DNA from: Cellvibrio sp.
GTDB lineage: Bacteria > Pseudomonadota > Gammaproteobacteria > Pseudomonadales > Cellvibrionaceae
Length of the DNA stretch: 64,000 nt
Direction of reading: 5' to 3'
Assembly: GCA_016712405.1 (NCBI GenBank)
Contig: JADJRD010000014.1
Span: 558,001-622,000 of the forward strand
The position numbers were made by a program, and so were the translations under genes. Shown here in pieces: positions 26,766-36,823 of this stretch. Numbering within the stretch: the stretch's first letter is position 1; the number at the start of each line of letters is the position of its first letter. Under the pieces are notes generated by a model. That model saw nothing but the letters and a program-made list of their open reading frames with translations, searched no databases and was not told where the DNA came from.

Positions 26766-29099
26766 ATGACCAAGCGCAGTCGTACACGCAAGCCGAAATC
26801 CTCACCTGCAAAACCGCTCACCCTATGGGGAAAGTTTTGGCGTTATACATTTTATGCCGTGGCAATAGTGACATTGTTGATGGTCATTTGGACTATTTAT
26901 CTTGATATTCAAGTCAGGGAAAAATTTGAAGGAAAGAAATGGGCTTTGCCAGCGCGTGTTTATGCCCAACCCTTGGAGTTATATCAAGGTCTCTCATTAA
27001 CGCCTGCTTTGTTTGAACAAGAATTAAAAGCATTGGGTTACAGTGCTAATGGCGATATCCGCAAGCCGGGTAATTATGTCAAAAAAAATCATTTTATTTC
27101 CGGTGTGGATTATCAAATTCACAGTCGCGGTTTTGTATTTTGGGATAAAACAGAAACTGCGCAAACCTTTCGCATCACAATCGATGAGAATCTGGTAACG
27201 GTATTGCTTGATCAAGCCGGTGCAGATTTACCTTTAGTTAGATTGGAGCCGCAAGAAATTGGTGGGTTTTATCCAGCCAATAGAGAAGATAGATTGTTGG
27301 TCAAGTTGGAAGAAATTCCGCCATTATTGGGTGAAACTTTAATTGCTGTTGAAGATAAGCATTTTCTGGAGCATCACGGTGTTTCGCCTATGGCAATTTT
27401 GCGAGCGGCCTGGGTGAATGTGAGCCATGGTGGTGTTCGACAAGGTGGAAGTACAATCACTCAACAATTAGTGAAAAATTTTTATCTCACCAATAAACAA
27501 AGTATTTTGCAACGAAAAATTCCTGAAGCGATTATGGCGCTGCTGTTAGAAATTCATTACAGCAAATCAGAAATTTTGGAAACCTATATTAACGAAGTGT
27601 TTTTAGGTCAGAGCGGTGACAGGGAAATTAATGGTTTTGCTTTGGGAGCACAACATTATTTTCGTCGGCCTTTAACCGAATTAAATCTGCAACAAATTGC
27701 GTTTTTGGTGGGTGTGGTAAAAGGCGCATCATATTATAACCCTTGGAAACATCCTGAGCGTGCAAAAGAAAGACGTAATGTTGTTTTGTCAGTTATGTTT
27801 AATGAAAAACTAATTGATGAGGCGCAATATAAATCTGCCCAAACGGCTCCCTTAGGAATTGTGTCTGAATCGGCGATTAGTATGACCACCTATCCGGCTT
27901 TTATGGATTTGGTTAAGCGTCAATTAAAAGAGGATTATCAAGAAAAAGATTTGCGCAGTGAAGGTTTGCGCATTTTCACAACGCTATCTCCTGCATTACA
28001 ACGTCAAGCGGAAGCCACTGTAGTGGCGCGAATTCAACAAATGGAAAGCCGCGTTAAACAAAAAAATACCCAGGTTGGTTTTATGGTGACCTCAGTGGGT
28101 AGTGGCGAAATTTTGGCGATGGTGAGTGATAAAAATCCGCGATTTGATGGTTACAACCGTGTGTTGGATGCCAAGCGACAAATGGGTTCTTTGATGAAAC
28201 CGTTTGTTTATCTTGCTGCGCTGGATATTCCACAAGCTTATCATTTAATGACACCAGTCAATGACGATCCAGTCAGTTATAAGTCCGGTGGTAAATGGTG
28301 GGCGCCACAAAATTACGACAAAATGAGTCACGGCAATTTACCGCTCTATCAAGCGCTTGCGAATTCTTATAATCAATCTACAGCACGTTTGGGTATGACA
28401 TTGGGTTTATCCAAAGTAATTAAAACAGTTAAAAAAGCCGGTTACTCGGGTGATATAGAAAATCTACCGTCGATTTTATTGGGCGCAAAAGAAATGACCC
28501 CCTTTGAAGTGGCAAATGTTTATCACACTATTGCAGCAGAAGGTGTTTACACGCCACTGCAGGCTATTCGTGAAGTCTTGACCGCGGAAGGTCAACCCTT
28601 AAAACGCTATCCGCTCGAATTGGAACAACGTTTTTCTGCAGAAAGTATTTTTCAATTGCAATTTGCATTGCAACAAGTGATGCAAACCGGAACCGGCCGT
28701 AGTGCGGTGAATCAATTACCGCCTGATTTAGTTGTTGCCGGAAAAACTGGAACAACCAATGATCAGCGCGACAGTTGGTTTGCGGGATTTTCTGGTGAAC
28801 ATTTGGCAGTGGTTTGGATGGGTAATGATGACAACACAGTTACACCTTTCAGTGGTGCCAGTGGTGCATTGCAATTGTGGATCGATTTTATGAAAAAAAT
28901 TCCCACAAGATCACTCAATCAAGATCCTCCACCCGGAGTAGTATTCGATTGGTTGGACATCGCCAGCGGAAAATTAAGTGCAGAAAATTGTATGGGATCC
29001 GTTTGGATTCCGATTCGTGAAGAATTTAAACCTTTGCAAAAAGCAGAGTGTATTATTCGTCCGGAAAATAAAAACTGGCTGCAACGAATTTTTAATTAA
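26766..29099 (+). CDS. mrcB: bifunctional penicillin-binding protein 1B
   Basis: This is a 777-residue class A PBP polymerising and cross-linking peptidoglycan. It has a basic cytoplasmic tail, one transmembrane helix (about 35-50) and a UB2H-like region. The GT51 transglycosylase domain carries AVEDKHFLEHHGVSP with the catalytic Glu, and RQGGSTITQQLVKNFYL. The transpeptidase domain has SLMKP (SxxK), SYN in NSYNQST, and KTGTT. All catalytic motifs are intact. The C-terminal 40 residues (AENCMGSVWIP) match the short PBP1b tail. Confidence 0.96.
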   Translation: MTKRSRTRKPKSSPAKPLTLWGKFWRYTFYAVAIVTLLMVIWTIYLDIQVREKFEGKKWALPARVYAQPLELYQGLSLTPALFEQELKALGYSANGDIRKPGNYVKKNHFISGVDYQIHSRGFVFWDKTETAQTFRITIDENLVTVLLDQAGADLPLVRLEPQEIGGFYPANREDRLLVKLEEIPPLLGETLIAVEDKHFLEHHGVSPMAILRAAWVNVSHGGVRQGGSTITQQLVKNFYLTNKQSILQRKIPEAIMALLLEIHYSKSEILETYINEVFLGQSGDREINGFALGAQHYFRRPLTELNLQQIAFLVGVVKGASYYNPWKHPERAKERRNVVLSVMFNEKLIDEAQYKSAQTAPLGIVSESAISMTTYPAFMDLVKRQLKEDYQEKDLRSEGLRIFTTLSPALQRQAEATVVARIQQMESRVKQKNTQVGFMVTSVGSGEILAMVSDKNPRFDGYNRVLDAKRQMGSLMKPFVYLAALDIPQAYHLMTPVNDDPVSYKSGGKWWAPQNYDKMSHGNLPLYQALANSYNQSTARLGMTLGLSKVIKTVKKAGYSGDIENLPSILLGAKEMTPFEVANVYHTIAAEGVYTPLQAIREVLTAEGQPLKRYPLELEQRFSAESIFQLQFALQQVMQTGTGRSAVNQLPPDLVVAGKTGTTNDQRDSWFAGFSGEHLAVVWMGNDDNTVTPFSGASGALQLWIDFMKKIPTRSLNQDPPPGVVFDWLDIASGKLSAENCMGSVWIPIREEFKPLQKAECIIRPENKNWLQRIFN

Positions 29100-29115
29100 T
29101 AAAGAGGCAAAAGCA

Positions 29116-30075
29116 ATGATTCATATTTTTTGGTTATTGGTGGGTTTGGTGTTGTTGACAGTGGGTGGCGAAGCGTTAGTGCGCGGTGCTTTGGCTGCAG
29201 CGCGCCGTATTGGTGTTTCCCCTTTACTCGCCGGTTTGGTAATTGTCGGTTTCGGTACTTCAGCACCGGAATTGGTGGTGTCGTTACAAGCATCAATTAA
29301 GGGGCAGCCGGATATTGCCTTGGGTAATGTCATTGGCAGTAACATCGCCAATATTTTATTAATTCTGGGGATCAGCGCCATCATCATGCCGTTGGTGACC
29401 CATGTCCGTTGTTTGCGTCGCGATGGTTTGATGATGTTGGGTGCGACTATTTTGTTTATGGCCTTGGCAAGTCTCAATGGTCTAAGTCGAATAGAGGGTA
29501 GCTTGTTTTTAGTGGTGTTAGCGGGCTATTTGATTTGGGCTTATCGAACAGAGAAAGAAGATGTTCATAGTCCTGAGTCAGAATTACACAAAGCAGAATC
29601 AGAAGAGATTGAACTGGTTCCTATGTCGGTTCCTCTGACTATTCTGGCAATTGTTGGTGGTTTGGCAATGTTGATCGCGGGTGCTGACAGATTTCTGTTG
29701 GGTGCTGTTGGTTTAGGGCAGGCATTGGGAGTTCCTGAGTCGATTATTGGTTTGACAGTTGTTGCCGTTGGCACCTCCTTGCCTGAACTTGCTGTGTCGA
29801 TTATTGCTGCTATACGTCGTCATGCTGATGTGGCAGTGGGCAATATAGTGGGCAGTAATATTTTTAATATCCTCTGTATTTTGGGTATTTCATCCGTTAT
29901 TACGCCATTACCCTTGCAGGGGCGATTATTACAAATCGACCAGTTTGTGATGCTGGGTGCAGCCGCTATGTTATTGGCATTTCTGTTTTTTGGGTTGCGT
30001 GTTAGCCGTCTGAAAGGGGCGATTCTACTGGCCAGTTATCTTGTCTATTTGGGCGTAATGTTTGGCTATCAATAA
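29116..30075 (+). CDS. calcium/sodium antiporter (CaCA family, YrbG-like)
   Basis: This is a 319-residue membrane protein with two inverted repeats of five helices. Each repeat has the alpha signature: GFGTSAPELVVSLQAS...ALGNVIGSNIANILLILG and AVGTSLPELAVSIIAA...AVGNIVGSNIFNILCILG. This is the K+-independent Na+/Ca2+ exchanger type. An acidic loop lies between the halves. The start at 29116 follows AAAGAGG (29101-29107); the longer frame from 28978 overlaps mrcB and is not used. Confidence 0.93.
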   Translation: MIHIFWLLVGLVLLTVGGEALVRGALAAARRIGVSPLLAGLVIVGFGTSAPELVVSLQASIKGQPDIALGNVIGSNIANILLILGISAIIMPLVTHVRCLRRDGLMMLGATILFMALASLNGLSRIEGSLFLVVLAGYLIWAYRTEKEDVHSPESELHKAESEEIELVPMSVPLTILAIVGGLAMLIAGADRFLLGAVGLGQALGVPESIIGLTVVAVGTSLPELAVSIIAAIRRHADVAVGNIVGSNIFNILCILGISSVITPLPLQGRLLQIDQFVMLGAAAMLLAFLFFGLRVSRLKGAILLASYLVYLGVMFGYQ

Positions 30076-30190
30076 GCCTTTTTCAGATTAACAACAATAC
30101 TCTGAATCCAAACTCCCTTGAACCGGGTCTTAATAGGCAATCAACGAATTTACCTATTTTCCCAATCAGGGGATTTTTTCAGGAGTCATC

Positions 30191-30832
30191 ATGAACAAAC
30201 ACACTCTTATATCACTAGCGTTCAGTGGGTTATTGGTACTGACCAGCCTTTACTCTGCTGCAGAAGAACTGGTAGGGGCGGTGGTTAGTCCTAACCAAAG
30301 TGAAATCCACTCCTCAAGTTCCAGTGTCGCACCTGCTGATATTGAAAAGGCCGGTGAAATCTTTGAAAAACAGATTGACGCAGTCTTTGATCATCCTGCG
30401 CCACAAGTTCAAACACCATGGGAAGAATCCCATCATTCGGATTTCAATGAGACTATTTTGATACCCATCGTTTTCGTTTTGGTTATTTTTGGTGGTGGAT
30501 TTTTCATGATCATCGCCCTAATGCGCCTGCGTTATAAAAATAAATCGGAACGCCGGTTGCAGCGTCAAGAACAGATTCAAAAATTTATTGATGCCGGCCG
30601 CGATGTGCCGAATGAATTATTGCGTGATGTTGATTCTGTGATGGAAGAAGAAGCCAATTTGTCAAAAGGCATAAAAGATACCTTGGTGGGTTTGGCATTA
30701 CTGGTATTTCTAACTGTATCGAGGGGATTTGAGATCGGTGCAGTAGCGTTGATCATCGTCGCGGTTGGATTGTCGCGAATAATTATTTGGAAAATATCGC
30801 AATCGCAATCGAAACAATCATCTAATAACTGA
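30191..30832 (+). CDS. membrane protein with DUF6249-like region
   Basis: This 213-residue protein has a signal peptide and a Ser-rich periplasmic segment. A transmembrane helix follows (LIPIVFVLVIFGGGFFMIIALMRLRYKNK), then a cytoplasmic helical stretch (RRLQRQEQIQKFIDAGRDVPNELL) and two more membrane helices. The helix-plus-IDAGRDVP pattern matches small proteins (DUF6249) usually encoded next to ECF sigma factors, as here (sigma gene 11 bp downstream). Probably part of an envelope-responsive sigma operon. AGGAG precedes the start. Confidence 0.75.
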   Translation: MNKHTLISLAFSGLLVLTSLYSAAEELVGAVVSPNQSEIHSSSSSVAPADIEKAGEIFEKQIDAVFDHPAPQVQTPWEESHHSDFNETILIPIVFVLVIFGGGFFMIIALMRLRYKNKSERRLQRQEQIQKFIDAGRDVPNELLRDVDSVMEEEANLSKGIKDTLVGLALLVFLTVSRGFEIGAVALIIVAVGLSRIIIWKISQSQSKQSSNN

Positions 30833-30843
30833 TTAATCAGCAG

Positions 30844-31389
30844 ATGATTTCCGATCAGGAATTAATTTCGCGTGTTGTCACGCGGCAAGACCAACATGCG
30901 TTTTCGCAGTTGGTTTTGCGCTATCAATCGCAGCTGCGTCAATGGGCGCGGCGTTTGTGTAATGGTGATACGCACTTGGCTGATGATCTGGCTCAGGAGG
31001 CGTTTATCAAAGCCTATAAAGCATTGTCGGCTTTTCGTGGCGATTCGAAATTTTCTACTTGGCTTTATCGCATCACTTTTAATATTGCCGCCAATCGCTG
31101 GCGAAATAAAAAAATCCAGTGGTGTGAATTAGACGACAATGAAGATGTTGAACAGGAACACTCGGAAATCGATCAGTACCATGCAAAAAAGGATTTAACA
31201 GCGGCGATGAAGTGCTTAAGTTCTGCGCAACAAATGGCAATTAGCTTATGTTTTGATGATGGTTTTTCACATGAGGAAGCAGCGCAAGTAATGGGTGTAC
31301 CTTTGGGCACATTAAAAACCCATGTGAATCGCGGCAAACAAAAATTGCAACAACAACTGAGTGCATGGCAAGGTGCATTTAGTGGGTGA
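30844..31389 (+). CDS. ECF-type RNA polymerase sigma factor
   Basis: This is a 181-residue sigma-70-family protein. Region 2 (about 20-85) has LADDLAQEAFIKAYKALSAFRGDSKFSTWLYRI, and region 4 (about 120-172) has FDDGFSHEEAAQVMGVPLGTLKTHVNRGKQKL. Both match RpoE-like ECF factors. It sits between a DUF6249-type membrane protein and a single-helix membrane protein that may be its anti-sigma partner. The target promoters are unknown. Confidence 0.92.
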   Translation: MISDQELISRVVTRQDQHAFSQLVLRYQSQLRQWARRLCNGDTHLADDLAQEAFIKAYKALSAFRGDSKFSTWLYRITFNIAANRWRNKKIQWCELDDNEDVEQEHSEIDQYHAKKDLTAAMKCLSSAQQMAISLCFDDGFSHEEAAQVMGVPLGTLKTHVNRGKQKLQQQLSAWQGAFSG

Positions 31390-31396
31390 GGTCAAT

Positions 31397-31732
31397 ATGA
31401 CAGAGAATGATGATATTGAAATTCTGTTGAAAAAACATTTTCAACAACGAAATGATTATCTTGATGATGATGGCTTTACTGCTTTGGTCATGACGCAGTT
31501 ACCACAAAAAACACCGATCAACCCTTGGTTAAAACGGCTCATCTTTTGGATGCCTGTCAGTTTGGTTACTCTATTCGTCATTTCCTTTATTCCTTGGTTA
31601 GATGTAATACATCAAGTCTATGCCTCTATTCTGGCGGCAAGCACTCAATATTTAATTTTGGTGGGTATTCCTTTGGCATTCTGTCTTGTTTTGTTGTTGG
31701 GTTATTTTTTGCTATCGGATACTAAAGATTAA
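31397..31732 (+). CDS. small membrane protein, possible anti-sigma factor
   Basis: This is a 111-residue protein with a soluble N-terminal about 50 residues (DDIEILLKKHFQQRNDYLDDDGFTALVMTQLPQK) and two transmembrane helices (about 55-75 and 85-108). Such proteins commonly follow ECF sigma genes and restrain them. There is no zinc-binding HxxxCxxC motif, so the anti-sigma role is inference from context. The ATG at 31397 follows GGTGAGG and starts 7 bp after the sigma stop. Confidence 0.7.
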   Translation: MTENDDIEILLKKHFQQRNDYLDDDGFTALVMTQLPQKTPINPWLKRLIFWMPVSLVTLFVISFIPWLDVIHQVYASILAASTQYLILVGIPLAFCLVLLLGYFLLSDTKD

Positions 31733-31744
31733 TGCCCAACTTGG

Positions 31745-32796
31745 ATGGAATGGCCCGTGATAAAAAATAGTGCAATTGCTTTCATCTTATTCTTTAATCT
31801 GGCGTTAACTTCCTGTTCTGAAGTGAAGCAAACCCAAAGTATGCCAGTGATTGTAGTCTATCCAACATGGTCAGCCGATCAATTACCTCTTAAAAATATT
31901 CCCTGGCATAAATTCACCCACATCACTTTGACTTTCTTGTTACCTAATGCTGATGGAAGTTTGAATACTCAAGATGTGGACAAAATAATTGATCCACTGA
32001 TTACACTTGCTCACCAAAAAAATAAAAAAGTATTTGTCTCGATTGGTGGTGCTCTGGGTTATGGGGATGCTTTTCAAAAAATTGCTGTCGATAAAAATCG
32101 GTTAAAATTGTTTGCACAAAATGTTAAGCATTATGCAGTCGCGCATCAAATCGATGGCATAGATATAGATTGGGAATATTGGACTAAACAAGCCGTACAT
32201 CAGCAAGGTGGAAATGATCCAGTAGAAAGCCAATTATTGGTTGATTTGCTTGCTACGCTACGTGCGGAATTACCTAAAGAAATCAAATTGACGGCGGATA
32301 TTTTTGCCGGTTATTGGTATGGCGAACAATATCTTCCTGAAATTCAACAGCATCTGGATTATGCAGTACTCATGGCTTACGACTTCACTGGTGCATGGGA
32401 ATCTTCACCTGTCACTCATCATGCCGACTATGATACATTCAAAAAGAGCATTAATTTTGTGCTGGATCGTGGCTTTCAAAAAGAAAAATTATTGGTCGGT
32501 TTTCCATCTTATGGTGTAGAGTTTGTTGATGGAAAAAACAAACAGGTCAATAGAGACTATCCACATAAAATCATCGTCGAAAAAATAAAACAACAGAAGG
32601 GTGATCTGAATTCAGGAAAATCGATAATGTGTTTTTCGAAACACCTGAGTTGGTGAAGAAAAAATCCCATTATATTCTTGACCAGCAACTCGCTGGAATT
32701 TTTATGTTTGAGTTAACGCAAGATACTCTGGATGATCAAACCAGTTTAATGAGTGCGAGTAATCAGGTTATTTCACCGAGTTTTTGTCAGCAATAA
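31745..32796 (+). pseudogene. GH18-family glycosidase lipoprotein, frameshifted
   Basis: The N-terminus is a lipoprotein signal (IAFILFFNLALTSC, lipid Cys at about 24). The catalytic barrel has KKVFVSIGGA and the GH18 signature DGIDIDWEY (D137, D140, D142, E144), plus VLMAYDFTGAW and LLVGFPSYG. GH18 enzymes cut chitin or related N-acetylglucosamine polymers. The frame breaks after NSGK at 32617-32620 (AAAA). Adding one A restores DNVFFETPELVKKK...LAGIFMFELTQDT ending at 32796, about 350 residues. An alternative start is GTG 31757, closer to the signal peptide. Confidence 0.85.
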
Positions 32797-32848
32797 CCTA
32801 AAATTATGAGTTGATAATCTTGATTGTCAAAATTCCAGGGGCCAGAAA

Positions 32849-33358
32849 ATGAATAAAGTGTTAATAGCGTTAATCTTATGTGCTTGCAGTGCAGCCTGCT
32901 CCAGCATTCATGAAAATGCTGTTGAAGATAAAGAAAAAATTGATATGGCGATCAAGGCACCATTAAAAGATTTAAATTTAATACGAGAAAAAATTCCGGT
33001 AGCACTACTGCAAATCTATAAAAATCCCTATTTATTGCCAGATGAATATTCTAGTTGTAGTGATCTTGAGCAAGAAATTGATAATCTTGATCAAGTGTTG
33101 GAACCTGATTTAGATGCGATATTGGAGAATAAACGCAAAAATGACAGTCGGTTCGAGAGAGGGTTGGAATCCGTAGGTGAAGAATCAATTAAATTTGTAA
33201 AAAAAACCACAGAGAGCGTCATTCCCTACCGTTCATGGGTTCGCAAATTGAGTGGTGCTGAACGCGAATCAAAATTAGTTGCGCGCGTTATTAAATCGGG
33301 CAATCTGCGTCGAGCCTTTTTAAAAGGCGTGAAGGCTGCGCGATGTAAACCGATATAG
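32849..33358 (+). CDS. small lipoprotein of unknown function
   Basis: This 169-residue protein has a lipoprotein signal (VLIALILCACSAACSS, lipobox SAAC). The mature part is charged and helical, with paired Cys (SSCSDLEQE and ARCKPI at the end). KAPLKDLNLIREKIPVALLQIYKNPY resembles short envelope proteins of unknown role. About 240 bp of featureless intergenic DNA follows. Confidence 0.72.
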   Translation: MNKVLIALILCACSAACSSIHENAVEDKEKIDMAIKAPLKDLNLIREKIPVALLQIYKNPYLLPDEYSSCSDLEQEIDNLDQVLEPDLDAILENKRKNDSRFERGLESVGEESIKFVKKTTESVIPYRSWVRKLSGAERESKLVARVIKSGNLRRAFLKGVKAARCKPI

Positions 33359-33599
33359 TTAACGGTGGTATTTATGAAGAAAGCACTATTTAGACGCGAT
33401 TAATAATCGTTAGCGTCGAGCACTGATAATGCGCACGAGTAGTTTCATCCTTCAGTGCGCTTCCGTTTCCACAATCAACTCGTATCCTACAAAATATTAC
33501 AAATAACCTTAGATCTGTTACAGATTTTGGCTTGTGGGGTTTTTACCATGGCATCTCATTTTTAATTGCTCATGTCATTAATGTGTTAAGGAGTGCCAA

Positions 33600-35642
33600 A
33601 TGAATCCCTTTTTTAAAGTCTTATTGTTAAGTTTGCCGTTGGTGGCTTGTGGTGGCGGTTCGGGGAAATCTTCCTCGGCCAATACCGATTACAGTCAGCT
33701 GAATTCCGCAAAAATTGAGCCTGGCCCATTACGGCAGGCATCCGCGAGTGAAATGTCTGAGTTAATTAAAAATGGATTGCGGATTTCATTGCGAGATCAT
33801 TCGGGGAATGGATTTATCGTTCCTGAGGCTATGATGTTGAATGCATCGGTAGATAGTAGATCCACTAGTAATTTTTCGGAGACCAATGTTCAGGTGAGGG
33901 GTGTTGATGAAGCGGATTATGTGAAATACGACGGCAAGTATATTTATCTGGCAACGCCCTTGCATTATGTCGACGATAAACCTAAAACCAGTTTGAAAAT
34001 AGTTGAGACGGATTCGCAAAAACATAGCGTCACTCACATCAGTGAAATTCAATTCGATAAAGATTATTGGGGTGGTGTATCTGAAATTTATTTGGTGAGC
34101 GATAATCAAGTCACGCAATCGGTAGCGACAGTTCGTCGTTCGTGGGATTTCATTGCATTAACCGATGAATTAGTGAAAACAACAGATGCGTCTTCGACAT
34201 CATTAATTGCTGCATCAGATGAACCTTTCCGTATTGGATTGCCTTATCCGATTGATAATGGAATTGATATCACCTTGTATGACGTGCGTAGTCCAACTTC
34301 ACCCGCCAAAACCTGGTCCTTGTCAATCGACGGTGATTTAATGGGTACGCGTAAAATAGGCAACACTCTTTATGTGATTAGTAGTTTTATTCCGAGTATT
34401 GAAATGCTGAATTTTGCTGCGGATACGCCCGAAGCCAAACTAAAAAATGAAGAAATTATTCTGCAAACACAAGTTGAAAAACTATTACCGGAATATTCTA
34501 TTAATGGTGGTGCTTCACAGCCCTTAACAGGTGCCAACGGCTGCATGATGCCGGCGAACACAAAAAAAATAGATGGCAGTTTGAGTTTAATTAATATCAC
34601 CGCCATTAATTTAGCGACCAAACAATTCGTTGAGTCGGTTTGTGTTAATGGCAATGTTGCAGGCATTTATAGTTCAACCAATAATTTGTATCTGGGTAGT
34701 TCGGATTACGCGCAATGGAATAATTGGAAAAGTTACACAGTGGTTCATCAATTTGCATTGGCCAACGGGGGAATAGATTATTCGGCTACAGGTTCAGTGG
34801 AAGGTGTATTGGGTTGGAGCTCTCCTTCATTTCGTATGGATGAATACCAAGGCAATTTACGTATGGTCACTAGCGCATATGACGAAATGGGTGCATCAAA
34901 ACATCAATTAAGCGTTTTGCAAAAAATAAATGGCCGTAGTGAATTACAAACAATTGCGCAATTGCCAAATCAGTTACGACCTGAACCTATCGGAAAACCC
35001 GGTGAAGAAATTTATGCGGTACGATTCAATGGCGAAAAAGCCTATGTCGTTACTTTTGAGCGTATTGATCCATTGTATGTATTGGATTTAGCTAAAGCGG
35101 ATGATCCAAAAATTGCAGGGCAACTGGAAATTCCTGGCTTTTCAACTTACCTGCATCCAGTCGGAGAAAATCATCTATTTGCTTTGGGTAATGAAACTGA
35201 TGATAGGGGACGACAAGCCGGTGTAAAAGTATCTTTGTACGACATACGTGATCCTGCAAAACCAATTGAAAAAAATAAATATGTATTTGGTACCGCTTTC
35301 AGTTGGAGCAGTGCGTTGTACGATCATCATGCTTTGTCATTTTTACAAACCAACAATGATCAATTGCGTGTTGCGTTGCCGATTAGTTTGTATGAAATAA
35401 TTCAATTGCCTGAATTGAGTAACGCGCGATGGGTGAGTGAAGGGCTTTATCAATTTGAAGTGAATGGATTGGTTAATGGAAATGCCAACTTGACTCACAC
35501 AGGCACTCTGATTGCGGAAGACGCAACTACGCAGGAGTATCCTCTTTGGAGCAGTTATGAGCGAAGCTTCTTGCACGATAATTCAATTTTTTATGTGCAT
35601 GGCAACAAAGTGATCGGTGCTGGTTGGTCGATGGTGAAATAA
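33600..35642 (+). CDS. beta-propeller domain lipoprotein
   Basis: This is a 680-residue exported lipoprotein (LLLSLPLVACGGGSGKSSS, lipid Cys at about 17). The mature region carries the 'secreted beta-propeller' family pattern (PF09826): NVQVRGVDEADYVKYDGKYIYL near the start, then repeats such as DVRSPTSPAKTWSLSIDGDLMGTRKIGNTLYVIS and LDLAKADDPKIAGQLEIPGFSTYLHPVGENHLFALG. These form WD40-like blades. Function unknown. It is transcribed alone and ends at a strong terminator. Confidence 0.88.
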   Translation: MNPFFKVLLLSLPLVACGGGSGKSSSANTDYSQLNSAKIEPGPLRQASASEMSELIKNGLRISLRDHSGNGFIVPEAMMLNASVDSRSTSNFSETNVQVRGVDEADYVKYDGKYIYLATPLHYVDDKPKTSLKIVETDSQKHSVTHISEIQFDKDYWGGVSEIYLVSDNQVTQSVATVRRSWDFIALTDELVKTTDASSTSLIAASDEPFRIGLPYPIDNGIDITLYDVRSPTSPAKTWSLSIDGDLMGTRKIGNTLYVISSFIPSIEMLNFAADTPEAKLKNEEIILQTQVEKLLPEYSINGGASQPLTGANGCMMPANTKKIDGSLSLINITAINLATKQFVESVCVNGNVAGIYSSTNNLYLGSSDYAQWNNWKSYTVVHQFALANGGIDYSATGSVEGVLGWSSPSFRMDEYQGNLRMVTSAYDEMGASKHQLSVLQKINGRSELQTIAQLPNQLRPEPIGKPGEEIYAVRFNGEKAYVVTFERIDPLYVLDLAKADDPKIAGQLEIPGFSTYLHPVGENHLFALGNETDDRGRQAGVKVSLYDIRDPAKPIEKNKYVFGTAFSWSSALYDHHALSFLQTNNDQLRVALPISLYEIIQLPELSNARWVSEGLYQFEVNGLVNGNANLTHTGTLIAEDATTQEYPLWSSYERSFLHDNSIFYVHGNKVIGAGWSMVK

Positions 35643-35665
35643 ATCTTGAGCTCTTTCATAAATAA

Positions 35666-35694
35666 TTAAGGCCGCAATTGCGGCCTTAATTTTA
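35666..35694. terminator. bidirectional terminator between beta-propeller and xylanase genes
   Basis: A perfect 24-bp palindrome TTAAGGCCGCAATTGCGGCCTTAA followed by TTTTA on the plus strand. It lies between two convergent genes (stops at 35642 and 35709) and can serve both. Confidence 0.85.
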
Positions 35695-35708
35695 CGTGTC
35701 ATTTGATT

Positions 35709-36512
35709 TTATTTTTTTGCAGCATCCCAAACCTTGCCAGATGCAGTGCCGTCTTTCGGTGGATTAAATACTTCAACGGCCATGACTTGGTAAGTGGGGT
35801 CATCACTCGCATTAAAATTGTTCATGTCGGGAAGAATCCAGCCGGTGTCCGCCCAGGCTTTCACGTGATCAGCGAAAATAATTTTATGATCTTCACCCAG
35901 TGCTCGTTGTTGGGCAGGTTTGCTCCAGTATTGATAGAAAGTTGTCGATCCGTTTATTGAAGGTTTTTGTTCTCGAATGGAGCGGTAAGTTGAATATTCA
36001 ACACCATTGCTAACAAAGGTTTTTCCAAAGACACCATCTTTGCTCGGGTCGTATGTCCAGCGTTGCAGTATGTAGTATTCAACAAGATGAGCCGGATCTG
36101 ATACAGGCATATTCTTATCAAATCCCCATCCGTATAAGGTGATATAACTTGCTCCGCTATCCTCGTTGAATCGATAGCCGATCACTCTATTTTTGTCACC
36201 ATAATGCCAACCGGGACCACCGACATAATTGTAACCACCGCCTTGCCAAGCAACATTAAAAGAACCGTCTGCACTCATTTTCAATGAAGCTGCACCCGCA
36301 TCTTTCCAATGTGTAAAGAAGAAATCGCCTATGTGCCCAGTGGCATGATTTTGTGTAATCAACGCAGATTCAGGAAATTTTTGGGTGTAAGCCTTGAATT
36401 TGGTAATGCTTACAGTTGGTGTGTTGTTATCGGCGACTTTGGGGGCTGTGCAACCAGCAAGTCCGAATATGATCAGTGCGATGGCTGTCTTGGTACTGAA
36501 ATAGTTTTTCAA
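35709..36512 (-). CDS. GH11 endo-1,4-beta-xylanase, lipoprotein-anchored
   Basis: This is a 267-residue protein with a lipoprotein signal (AIALIIFGLAGC, lipid Cys21) followed by a single GH11 jelly-roll domain. Diagnostic segments: GGYNYVGGPGWHYG, SYITLYGWG, HLVEYYI with nucleophile Glu145, PSINGSTTFYQYWS, HVKAWADTGW, and YQVMAVEVF with acid/base Glu247. The substrate is xylan. It lacks a carbohydrate-binding module and the usual serine linker, and its lipid anchor suggests a cell-bound enzyme. It is divergent from a CE1-type esterase gene, a natural partner for substituted xylan. Confidence 0.92.
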   Translation of the reverse strand: MKNYFSTKTAIALIIFGLAGCTAPKVADNNTPTVSITKFKAYTQKFPESALITQNHATGHIGDFFFTHWKDAGAASLKMSADGSFNVAWQGGGYNYVGGPGWHYGDKNRVIGYRFNEDSGASYITLYGWGFDKNMPVSDPAHLVEYYILQRWTYDPSKDGVFGKTFVSNGVEYSTYRSIREQKPSINGSTTFYQYWSKPAQQRALGEDHKIIFADHVKAWADTGWILPDMNNFNASDDPTYQVMAVEVFNPPKDGTASGKVWDAAKK

Positions 36513-36823
36513 TTGATTGTTCTCCGCTTAATTCAACGATCCGATCAGGGTTTGGATGCCTATTGAGTAAAGCAGGTATCAGTACTAAATCAAATCCAAA
36601 AAATAAATCGTAAAACCAAATTGTTGCCGGGAAGCGGAACTGTAATTTTAAAAAGTTGCTCGGTTACATGAATACAACCTGTGATGATGTTGTAATGGTT
36701 TGTTAAGATCATTTGATTATGACAAGCGTCAATTGTTATTAGTTTGTCTACCATACAATATCGATTTGCTGGTGTTGCGTTAACAATTACTCATAGCAAT
36801 AGATAACTTAGAGAGGTCAATCC
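36513..36823. promoter_or_regulatory. divergent intergenic region between xylanase and esterase
   Basis: This 311-bp AT-rich region must contain both divergent promoters. I see no open reading frame worth calling and no strong palindrome, only a GAGAGG ribosome-binding site 12 bp before the esterase start. A shared xylan-responsive control is inference. Confidence 0.45.

Noticed and set aside
28978..29115. Longer N-terminal extension of the Ca/Na antiporter
   Set aside because: It overlaps the end of mrcB in another frame and lacks a ribosome-binding site; ATG 29116 follows AAAGAGG.
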